Origin: a virus
Strand: one strand, 5' to 3'
Length of the DNA stretch: 25,468 nt
IMG/VR virus record: IMGVR_UViG_3300047562_000109
Coordinates: 1 to 25,468 of that record
The notes beneath the pieces were generated by a model. The model had not been told where the DNA came from. It saw only the letters and a program-made list of their open reading frames with translations, and searched no databases. This document shows positions 14,776 through 21,424 of the stretch, piece after piece (the stretch's first letter is position 1; every line of letters begins with the position of its first letter). Made by a program: the position numbers and the translations under genes.

Positions 14776-16931
14776 GCAACGTACTCCACAAATGAATTTA
14801 GCAGTTTCTTGTTGGTAGATTTGGAACCAAGCATCTTCTTGAATGCTTTGGTGATCTCGGTTTTCTTGGCACCTGACTCTACAGCAAAGTCTGCGGTCTC
14901 GTCAAGGGAGTTGTTACTGATGACATACAGAGCGGTGAATGCTTTAGGACCAGGAACAATAGCAGACTTTTCTTTCTTCCACTGTTTCTGCACCTTGTCA
15001 TACTGTTTGATATCACCATAACTACTCACAAAACTAGTGAGACCGTTACCACCCATGATACGAAAACCGAGAACATTTACGTTAGGGTTGCGGTCACGCA
15101 GTTGCTGGATCAGAGTATTGGTGGTCTTGTCCCATCCATCAAAGTCAGTATAAACACGCCCAGTCTTACGATCACGCAGACAGCTGCCATAATCGATGCG
15201 ACGGGGGCGAACATAATACTGATCCTTATAGTCGTTGTAAGACTGGCGACCATATGCAGACTGGCAAGCCTCACCATCAGTCAGGATGCAGACATTCACT
15301 TTCTGCAGATCATTCTTCTTCTGGAATTCGGGAAGAATATAGTTCAGCATAACGATACCTTCATTCAAAGGAGTGCCAGACAGACCGATACCAGAGGTGT
15401 TGGGATAACCACCATGGAAGACATAAATGTATGCTTCACGGAAAAGGTTGAGGCACATGCGTTCATAGTCCTTGGAGTTAGAACGCGATGAAATAAAGTT
15501 CATCAGATGGAACTGACCTTTGCCAAGATAAAAAGTGTTAGCTTTACATCCTGCATATTCAAAATACTCATCATCAGAATAGTAGCGAGACTTACCTTCC
15601 TTGGCACGGCGGACACAATCGTAATCGTTTGTGAAGGCATACACCTCAAACGGGATCTGAACTTTCTTGCAGAATGCAGTAAGGTTCAGGAGTTGTTTGA
15701 CAGTTGCCAGGATCTCGCGCTGCATAGAGCCAGACCAATCAAGCAGAAACAACAAACCATGGTTCTTACCGTCAGGGAGAATAGTAATCTTCTTGAAGAT
15801 ATCGTCGTTGTATTTGTAAGTATGAAGTTTGCTGGTGTCAAGAACACCAGTCTTGGATTGACCTGCACGAGCATAAGCATCAGCAGACTTGCGACACTCA
15901 AACTCTTTCACAAGATAATTCACTTCCTTCTGGGAGTTCTTGCGAAACTCACGATACACACTATCTACATGATCGTATGCATCAGCGCGACCATAACCAC
16001 CAGACTCAATAAAGAATTTGCGCTGTTCGTCAATCCAGTCATGAACTTCAGTCCAGTCAGCAACATAGTCTTCAAGAACTACGCTCTCAGGGATCTCAAT
16101 ATAAGTGGGATTATTGGAGTGGATGTTAGTGAATTTTTCAGCAGCACGATCGAATGCATCTTGAGTTTTAGAGCCCTCTTCGCCACCTTCATCACTCACA
16201 TCTCCTTTGTCCCCACCTTCTTTTTGTTGGTTAGGTTTGGATGAACTAGGAGAACCACCGTTCTGGTTCTCTTCTCCCTCATCATCGTCAGTTTCATTTT
16301 CAAAATCACTCATACCTTGAGTGGAACCACCCCCACCTTGAGTGGTTTGTTGGGCGGGCAGATCTTCAGGTGCTTGTTCCTGCACCTTATCTTGCTTGCT
16401 GAAGTTATACACATCTACAGCAATCTGGCAGACTTCTTCGAAAGTCTCAGCATCATCTGTGCGAGTGACAAACACTTGCTCGTCATCAGCAAAAGGGATG
16501 AGAGCACTAGCACCAACCTTGAAGTGAAGGTTGAGACGATCGATCAAGCTATAAGTATTCAGATCATCACCACCAATACCAAAGAAATCTTGATCGTTGA
16601 GTTCTTTGTAACCACCAGCAAAAGACTTACGCAGACCAGGATACTTGCGCTTCATCAGTTTCTCGATACGCGCATCCTCAATAATATTCACGAAGTCTTT
16701 CGGGCACTTAGCAAAGTCGCGCCAGTCTTCATTAGGGGTGAAGATTGCGTGGGCGCTTTCGTGTGCGACTAGCATATCATACACGATCTTGGAAGCACGG
16801 TCCCAGTTGGGGAGGGTCAAAATACGACGTTCCACATCAAACATAGCTGTAGGAACTTTGCGGTGCTCTACGATAAGATTTTCTGTAGCAAGCAGACGGG
16901 CGAGGTTTCCACGAATTTCTTGGGATGACAT
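14772..16931 (-). CDS. CobT-like protein: metallopeptidase-like HExxH domain plus VWA domain
   Basis: A 719-residue protein with three parts. Residues 1-180 have HESAH (57-61) followed by NIIEDARIE (82-90), the pattern of zinc-dependent peptidase-like domains (putative metallopeptidase, DUF2201_N-like). Residues about 185-258 are a low-complexity acidic linker rich in E, D, G, S and Q. From about 390 a von Willebrand A domain follows, with MIDAS DWSGS (398-402) and later conserved VNVCILTDGEA. CobT of cobaltochelatase has the acidic linker and a C-terminal VWA. MoxR ATPases typically work with such proteins, here the CobS-like ATPase 0.7 kb downstream. The combination suggests a phage chaperone or chelatase complex. 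No Shine-Dalgarno is visible; a hairpin sits 4 nt before the ATG. Confidence 0.82.
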   Translation of the reverse strand: MSSQEIRGNLARLLATENLIVEHRKVPTAMFDVERRILTLPNWDRASKIVYDMLVAHESAHAIFTPNEDWRDFAKCPKDFVNIIEDARIEKLMKRKYPGLRKSFAGGYKELNDQDFFGIGGDDLNTYSLIDRLNLHFKVGASALIPFADDEQVFVTRTDDAETFEEVCQIAVDVYNFSKQDKVQEQAPEDLPAQQTTQGGGGSTQGMSDFENETDDDEGEENQNGGSPSSSKPNQQKEGGDKGDVSDEGGEEGSKTQDAFDRAAEKFTNIHSNNPTYIEIPESVVLEDYVADWTEVHDWIDEQRKFFIESGGYGRADAYDHVDSVYREFRKNSQKEVNYLVKEFECRKSADAYARAGQSKTGVLDTSKLHTYKYNDDIFKKITILPDGKNHGLLFLLDWSGSMQREILATVKQLLNLTAFCKKVQIPFEVYAFTNDYDCVRRAKEGKSRYYSDDEYFEYAGCKANTFYLGKGQFHLMNFISSRSNSKDYERMCLNLFREAYIYVFHGGYPNTSGIGLSGTPLNEGIVMLNYILPEFQKKNDLQKVNVCILTDGEACQSAYGRQSYNDYKDQYYVRPRRIDYGSCLRDRKTGRVYTDFDGWDKTTNTLIQQLRDRNPNVNVLGFRIMGGNGLTSFVSSYGDIKQYDKVQKQWKKEKSAIVPGPKAFTALYVISNNSLDETADFAVESGAKKTEITKAFKKMLGSKSTNKKLLNSFVEYVA

Positions 16932-16935
16932 GACT

Positions 16936-16991
16936 GGGCGCTTCGGTTGATACCAGTATTATATGGCATCCAGAAGCGCCCTCAAGGCGCT
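16936..16991 (-). promoter_or_regulatory. Mutually exclusive hairpin pair upstream of the CobT-like gene
   Basis: A perfect 9-bp inverted repeat (16936-16944 GGGCGCTTC and 16973-16981 GAAGCGCCC) encloses an inner 7-bp stem with one G-T pair (GATGCCA/TGGTATC in minus sense) around a TATAATAC loop. The hairpin ends 4 nt before the CobT-like ATG, so it could hide the ribosome landing site. A second stem, 16975-16980 with 16986-16991 (AGCGCC/GGCGCT), competes for the same arm. Its loop holds the stop codon of the preceding mini-gene. No T-run follows, so it is not a classical terminator. Confidence 0.55.
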
Positions 16992-17113
16992 GTGTGCCAG
17001 TTTGCCAAGTGGGCGGGTCGACCTTTCACCCAACCTTCACCAGGGCACTCAGACGCCAATCTAGTGCTCTCTCCGTTGTTCCACCAGATGCGACCTTTCT
17101 TAGCGGCACTCAT
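16982..17113 (-). CDS. W-W-N-N-G mini-protein (43 aa), HNH-accessory-like motif
   Basis: A 43-residue ORF, MSAAKKGRIWWNNGESTRLA in its first half and ECPGEGWVKGRP in its second. The W-W-N-N-G...P-G-x-G-W-x-x-G-R pattern resembles small DNA-binding motifs that accompany phage homing endonucleases (NUMOD-like) and occur as tails on unrelated phage proteins. Here it stands alone; no nuclease is attached. It is 55-60% GC by line counts, unlike gp46 next to it. The stop codon falls in the loop of a hairpin. Possible readings: a remnant of a mobile element, a functional mini-protein, or a leader peptide controlling the CobT-like gene. Confidence 0.6.
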   Translation of the reverse strand: MSAAKKGRIWWNNGESTRLASECPGEGWVKGRPAHLANWHTAP

Positions 17114-17139
17114 TTTCGCCCGTGCCTCTTAGGAAATCT

Positions 17140-18867
17140 TTACATTTCGTTTATAGTCTCCTGGATGACGGAAAAATTCTTTTCCTTCACCGCAGTAAGA
17201 GTTCTGTCAAATTTTCCATCCAAATTTTCACGGTGACTGATGACATATACATTTGAGTTTTCATCAAAGTTACGGAGGATCCAACTTAGATCCATGCCAC
17301 CCTGCTGGTCAAGAGAACTATCAAAGATCTCATCAAGAATTAGAAGATTAGTATCCACGCTATTCTTGAGCTTAGCAATACTTCTCCAAGTAAGCAAAAG
17401 AGCAATATCAATTCTAGCCTTTTCGCCTTCACTAAAGCTATCATAGGAAAACACATCTCTGTAACGGGACTTGATAATCTCTTCAAAGTTCTCATCCAAC
17501 GTGAAATTCACATAGAAGTCCATACGTTGGAGATACTGATTGATGAGTTGGTTCATCGCTGGGAGATAGGTTTTGATAATCCTGGTCTTGATCCCGTTGT
17601 CTTTCAACAACTGCGATGCAACTAATAGTGTATCACGATCCTTCTTGTTCTCTGCCTGGGTAGCACCCATATCTTTTTTATTCTTAACAAGTCCTTCAAG
17701 TTTGACGAACTCTGCTTTCTTGTCTGGGTTGCTACCTTCCAGTTCCTTTATCTCTTTTTCTATATCACCGATTCCTTTTCGTAAGGTAGTAATCTGATAA
17801 TTCGCTTGAGTAATAGAAGCGTTGAGGCCAAGTACAATTTGCGATAGTCTTGAGAATTCATTTTCTCGCTCCTCCTCTTTTGAGATGGCATCCAACAGAT
17901 CTTCAAGACCTACTTGTAGATTATTTAATTCACTTTCGCCTTCAGCAATCTTACTCTGTCTAAATTCTTCACTCAGGTCTTGAGTGCAGGTAGGGCATAC
18001 ATGATTGTCTGCAAAGAAAGAATGTTCTTTCTGACAAGATGAAAGTTTTGATTGGATTTTAAAGAGAAAAGTGTTTAACTTCTTCAACTTACCAGAGGAA
18101 TTTGACAGGTCCTCCATATCTTTAGAATGTTTTTCGACTTCAGAAGTCAGACGCGCAATCTCTTGGTGTTGATTGTTTTCATCCTGTAACAATTCAGAGA
18201 TCTTATTTTCTTTGCGAATGATCTCTTCCTTTGTCTTCTTCTCTAGTTCGAACATAAAGTTCTTTTGAAGATCGATCTTCTCTTCTAATAGATGAAGTTC
18301 GTAATCTATCTTCTTGATCTCCTCATTATTTTCCCTGACTTTATCCTTGAGAAGAATATTCATCGTAGAGAATACTTGAATGTCAAGAATGTCTTCGATG
18401 ATCTCACGTCGTTGCGCTAGAGGCAGACGCATGAATGGCACAAACGTGGAGGATCCCAACACCACAATTTGTGTGAATGATTTGTAATTCATCTTGAGGA
18501 CATTCACCTCAAAGTTCTTCTGCTGATCTACAGCAGATGCTTCCTGATTCCAGAGTTGTCCGTCACAATAGATTTCAAACTTATTGGGTTTGATGCCACG
18601 AACTACTTTGTATTCTTTGCGACCAATAGTAAATTCAATCTCGGTCAGACAATCCTTTTCGTTGATACTATTCACAAGCATGGGCTTGTTGATCTTACGA
18701 AATGGTTTGCCAAACAGAGAAAAGGTAAGGGCATCTAGAATAGTGCTCTTACCTGCTCCGTTGTTTCCAACAATCAAATTTGTTTTTGCTGACTGCAAAT
18801 CAACTTCGCTGAAGACATTCCCAGTAGAGAGGAAGTTCTTCCAGCGGATCTTTTTAAAGATAATCAT
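17140..18867 (-). CDS. 46: gp46 recombination endonuclease subunit (SbcC/Rad50-like)
   Basis: A 575-residue SMC-like ATPase (T4 gp46, 560 residues) forming the Mre11-Rad50-type complex with gp47. It resects DNA ends for recombination and degrades host DNA. Walker A is VGNNGAGKST (33-42), the ABC signature FSEGEK (478-483) and Walker B LLILDEIFD (508-516). Between them is a long coiled coil (about 165-460) with the zinc hook CPTC at 291-294. The ATG at 18867 overlaps the DUF3110-type stop as ATGA. gp46 and gp47 are separated only by that small gene. Confidence 0.95.
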   Translation of the reverse strand: MIIFKKIRWKNFLSTGNVFSEVDLQSAKTNLIVGNNGAGKSTILDALTFSLFGKPFRKINKPMLVNSINEKDCLTEIEFTIGRKEYKVVRGIKPNKFEIYCDGQLWNQEASAVDQQKNFEVNVLKMNYKSFTQIVVLGSSTFVPFMRLPLAQRREIIEDILDIQVFSTMNILLKDKVRENNEEIKKIDYELHLLEEKIDLQKNFMFELEKKTKEEIIRKENKISELLQDENNQHQEIARLTSEVEKHSKDMEDLSNSSGKLKKLNTFLFKIQSKLSSCQKEHSFFADNHVCPTCTQDLSEEFRQSKIAEGESELNNLQVGLEDLLDAISKEEERENEFSRLSQIVLGLNASITQANYQITTLRKGIGDIEKEIKELEGSNPDKKAEFVKLEGLVKNKKDMGATQAENKKDRDTLLVASQLLKDNGIKTRIIKTYLPAMNQLINQYLQRMDFYVNFTLDENFEEIIKSRYRDVFSYDSFSEGEKARIDIALLLTWRSIAKLKNSVDTNLLILDEIFDSSLDQQGGMDLSWILRNFDENSNVYVISHRENLDGKFDRTLTAVKEKNFSVIQETINEM

Positions 18868-19127
18868 TCTAAATCATCAGGTGGGATCAAAAAATCGTCA
18901 GGGGTAATAATGGAGAACTTATGTCCTCGCTCTTGACATGCTCCTATTATAACATGGTCGTCAATCTCTACAATCTGCATGGGGGGATAATCTTCATCTT
19001 CCTCAAGCATCATCAGATATCTGTCAGCGTCGTCTTCTTCCTGGAAGATTGGAATAACTCTGTCTTCGTCTTGATCGAAGACAGAATATACGCCATCAGG
19101 ATGATCTTCTAGGGTTACAATATACAT
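18864..19127 (-). CDS. DUF3110-type protein between gp47 and gp46 (87 aa)
   Basis: An 87-residue acidic protein. The pattern MYIVTLED...GVYSVF...VIPIFQEEDDADRYLMMLEEDEDYPPMQIVEID, then a second strand-helix unit ending FLIPPDDLE, fits the cyanobacterial DUF3110 family as I know it: D-D-A-x-R-Y near the middle, a P-P-D or P-P-E end. Function is unknown. ATG 19127 lies one base after the gp47 stop. The gene is wedged between the two subunits of the recombination nuclease and overlaps gp46 by 4 bp, so a link to that complex is possible but unproven. An earlier in-frame start at 19151 inside gp47 is less likely. Confidence 0.8.
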   Translation of the reverse strand: MYIVTLEDHPDGVYSVFDQDEDRVIPIFQEEDDADRYLMMLEEDEDYPPMQIVEIDDHVIIGACQERGHKFSIITPDDFLIPPDDLE

Positions 19128-19128
19128 G

Positions 19129-20166
19129 TTAGGCGACGTTGCAACTCTCAATATATAGAGACCTCATGAGTGCCTTAAGATCTGATTTATTGACGGACAT
19201 TTCTACCTCATCAATATATTCGTTGAGAAGTGTAAGAGTATCTTTGGTTGATACTTCAATGTCGGCAGTATCTTCTTCGACTAAAGTTTCAACGATCTTG
19301 ACATCATGGACGCCTACGTTGTAAAGACGATCAACCAGTGTTTCGAACATTTGGTAGTCTCGTTTTTCGCTAACGAGGATCTTGATGAACTTGTCTTTAT
19401 AATCAGACACATCGAGTTGGTTGTAGTTGCCCATGGTGTCGTCATAGACGATCTTATCGAAGATCTCGAACGGGTTTTTGATATACTCAAGTTTATCACT
19501 TTCAGTATCGTAGATATGGAATCCACGAGGGTCCTTGTAATCATTCCAATACATCTGATAAGGGTTGCCAAGATACTGGACGTTTCCTTTTTTTGATTTG
19601 TGATGAAAATGTCCCGACCATACACGTTTGAAACGATGGAACAATCCAGCATCCATGCCGTGATCCATCTTCATACCAGGCGTAACTTCAAAACCATTCA
19701 GTTCAAGATGCCCACAACAAATATCTGCTTCGCTAGTTTCAAGTAGATTGAAGACATCATCACGGTTCTCTGTGTTGATCCAAGGCAACATGAGGAACTT
19801 TTTGCTACCTAGTTTAAGATGCTTTGGTGAAGCATAAACGTGGATGTTTGAATATTGTTCCAGTAAGAGTTCAGGTGAATTGATACGGTTGGTATTCTTG
19901 TAATAAGTGCAATGATTACCAAGAAGCATATGTACTTCATAGTCTTTTAGCCTGTCGAAGTAATTAGTTTTAACTCTACTAAAAGTATTAAAGTCCATAG
20001 ACTTTCGGTTATCAAAAGTGTCACCCAAATCAATAATTGTGGTGACACCTTTTTTCTCAAGCGTAGGAAAGAATACTTCATCGTAGAACTTCTGAAAGAA
20101 ATTCCAAAACGCTAGAGAACCTTTGCGTCCATCAAGATGACAATCCGTGATTAGTGCGATTTTCAT
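19129..20166 (-). CDS. 47: gp47 recombination nuclease subunit (SbcD/Mre11-like)
   Basis: A 345-residue metallophosphoesterase (T4 gp47, 339 residues), the nuclease partner of gp46. The metal-site motifs are D8-x-H10 (TDCHLD), D49 in DLGDTFDNR, N84-H85, H153 in CGHLEL, and GHFH (H186, H188). The motif III stretch is GNHC, where the Mre11/gp47 norm is GNHD. The residue after the catalytic histidine is therefore changed while the metal and catalytic residues are kept. GGAGG lies 7 bases before ATG 20166, a strong ribosome binding site, and the ATG overlaps the upstream stop as ATGA. Confidence 0.94.
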   Translation of the reverse strand: MKIALITDCHLDGRKGSLAFWNFFQKFYDEVFFPTLEKKGVTTIIDLGDTFDNRKSMDFNTFSRVKTNYFDRLKDYEVHMLLGNHCTYYKNTNRINSPELLLEQYSNIHVYASPKHLKLGSKKFLMLPWINTENRDDVFNLLETSEADICCGHLELNGFEVTPGMKMDHGMDAGLFHRFKRVWSGHFHHKSKKGNVQYLGNPYQMYWNDYKDPRGFHIYDTESDKLEYIKNPFEIFDKIVYDDTMGNYNQLDVSDYKDKFIKILVSEKRDYQMFETLVDRLYNVGVHDVKIVETLVEEDTADIEVSTKDTLTLLNEYIDEVEMSVNKSDLKALMRSLYIESCNVA

Positions 20167-20390
20167 AATTTACCTCCAACAGTTCCATCATATGATTCAG
20201 ACGATTGGGAGTTTGCCCAATTGGTTGCTTTACCTTCCAAGTAGAATTTCGTTCCGTCCATGACAATTTGCCTCGTAAGTCCTGTGATGTATTCCTCGCC
20301 ATTCTCACCATAGCTAGTCCACGTTCCAAACCGTTTCTGTTGAATTCGGAATTTTCCATAGGGTGTTTCAATCCATTCATAATCACTCAT
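20163..20390 (-). CDS. Small unknown protein between gp55 and gp47 (75 aa)
   Basis: A 75-residue protein, not assigned. It starts MSDYEWIETPYGKFRIQQKR and is rich in aromatic and polar residues, with alternating strands (TWTSYGENGEEYITGLTRQI, KFYLEGKATNW). That suggests a small beta protein. ATGA overlaps at both ends with gp55 and gp47 make a true coding gene very likely. Its tail encodes the strong GGAGG ribosome binding site of gp47. Confidence 0.75.
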   Translation of the reverse strand: MSDYEWIETPYGKFRIQQKRFGTWTSYGENGEEYITGLTRQIVMDGTKFYLEGKATNWANSQSSESYDGTVGGKL

Positions 20391-20881
20391 CGGTTCATTC
20401 TAGTTTCAATACTTTCTTTGATGCTACCCATGTCAGAATAAGAAGCGTTCATGCCAGACATTGTACCATCAAATGTGTCAGTGTGCATAACTTCGTCATA
20501 GCCTGAACGCTCTAGGATTTTTCCTTTGATTTCAAGTTGTTTCTTTTCTTTTTGTATGCGACGAAGAAATGCGTAGTAAATGATCTGAGTAAAATACGCA
20601 AAAGGGTTAGTGGATTTTTCTGGGTCAAAGTTATCAATATATTGTAAGCAGTTTTCAATTCCGTCGCAGATCATGTCCTCACGGAACATGTAATTGACAA
20701 AGTTTGGTTTGTAAGACAAGTGCGTAGCAATCTTTAAGAAACATTCTCCTAAGTAGTTTGTCACTCTAGGACGTGGTTTGCCTAATTCTTTGGAACGTTG
20801 AACTTTGTCACGATACTCCGTGATCGCAGCAAGGAAGTCCTTGTTATTGACGTAATTTTCTGTTTGCTTTTTTCTTGTCAT
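20387..20881 (-). CDS. 55: gp55 late-promoter sigma factor
   Basis: A 164-residue divergent sigma factor (T4 gp55, 185 residues) that directs host RNA polymerase to T4-type late promoters. The start MTRKKQTENYVNNKDFLAAI lines up directly with T4 (M...NYVNNKELLQAI). EDMICDGIENCLQYIDNFD and NPFAYFTQIIYYAFLRRIQKEKK match the region 2-like core. ATG 20881 gives this exact alignment; an in-frame GTG at 20896 with GAG nearby is the alternative. The late-promoter-like site at 23908-23915 would be its target. Confidence 0.94.
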   Translation of the reverse strand: MTRKKQTENYVNNKDFLAAITEYRDKVQRSKELGKPRPRVTNYLGECFLKIATHLSYKPNFVNYMFREDMICDGIENCLQYIDNFDPEKSTNPFAYFTQIIYYAFLRRIQKEKKQLEIKGKILERSGYDEVMHTDTFDGTMSGMNASYSDMGSIKESIETRMNR

Positions 20882-20896
20882 TACTGCGAATGTCAC

Positions 20897-21023
20897 GGTG
20901 TTCTCACATCATTTGTATCAAGTGTAGCATGGTAACGGTCATATGTAAAGGGGGGGGGGCTTGACACAACCTCAGAAACTTAGTAGAATAACTCTGTTAA
21001 GGGTTCAAGAGAAATAATAGCTT
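20897..21023 (-). promoter_or_regulatory. Non-coding gap upstream of gp55 with a possible early promoter
   Basis: This 127-bp gap is the longest in the window. On the minus strand TTACAT (20943-20948) and TACACT (20921-20926) are 16 bases apart, a modest match to -35 and -10 elements, and lead to the gp55 start about 40 bases on. A 10-base G run (20950-20959) lies just upstream. A second weak pair (TTGAAC and TACTAA, 17 apart, near 21008-20980) is possible. No small gene or strong terminator is seen. Confidence 0.4.
20950..20959. repeat. Homopolymer tract of ten G (ten C on the minus strand)
   Basis: A run of ten identical bases in the non-coding gap upstream of gp55, just upstream of the possible -35. 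It is the longest homopolymer I noticed in the window. It may vary in length by slippage, or it could be a sequencing artefact. Confidence 0.9.
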
Positions 21024-21422
21024 TTAGCTTTTCTTATAGATATCTTCTAAAGACTTTTTCACCTCTTTTATTGAACCCAGATATCCAGATCTTCTAGGTA
21101 ATTTATCCCCTCTTCCTGCTAGAGTTTTTCCACTCTCTAATCGGTTGAGGGTTTTTTCATAAAAATCTACAATCTCACCTTCAATCTCTGTCATAGTCAT
21201 GATGTGAGTTCTATCAACAACAAACATACTATCAAAGGTGGCAGAGATCCATTCTTTCAAGGCGAATCCTGTCACCTCCATGTTTCCTTTCTTTTGTTTA
21301 GCATTCTCAACTGCTAGCGGTCGATCTAACATTATCTTGTCTTCATCGGGAAGGTAGAAGACTTTAGCTACTACCTCTTCCCCAGATATTAATTTCAACG
21401 TTGCATAAAATTCTTCTTCCAT
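21024..21422 (-). CDS. Sm-like protein, distal paralogue D (132 aa)
   Basis: A 132-residue protein with the family layout of the three tandem Sm-like genes near gp43. It has TLKLISGEEVVAKVFYL near the N-terminus, then MLDRPLAVE, FALKEWISATFD, and THIMTMTEIEGEIVDFY, followed by a basic, helical tail of about 40 residues (LESGKTLAGRGDKLPRRSGY region). I therefore call it a distant Sm-like member; this is my own comparison. It follows uvsW by 2 nt and is the last gene before the gap upstream of gp55. Confidence 0.75.
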   Translation of the reverse strand: MEEEFYATLKLISGEEVVAKVFYLPDEDKIMLDRPLAVENAKQKKGNMEVTGFALKEWISATFDSMFVVDRTHIMTMTEIEGEIVDFYEKTLNRLESGKTLAGRGDKLPRRSGYLGSIKEVKKSLEDIYKKS

Positions 21423-21424
21423 AT

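Noticed and set aside
15507-16244. Long plus-strand open frame (245 codons) opposite the CobT-like gene
   Set aside because: It is antisense to a well-supported gene with clear motifs, and its product looks like a hydrophobic mirror of that gene's codon pattern.
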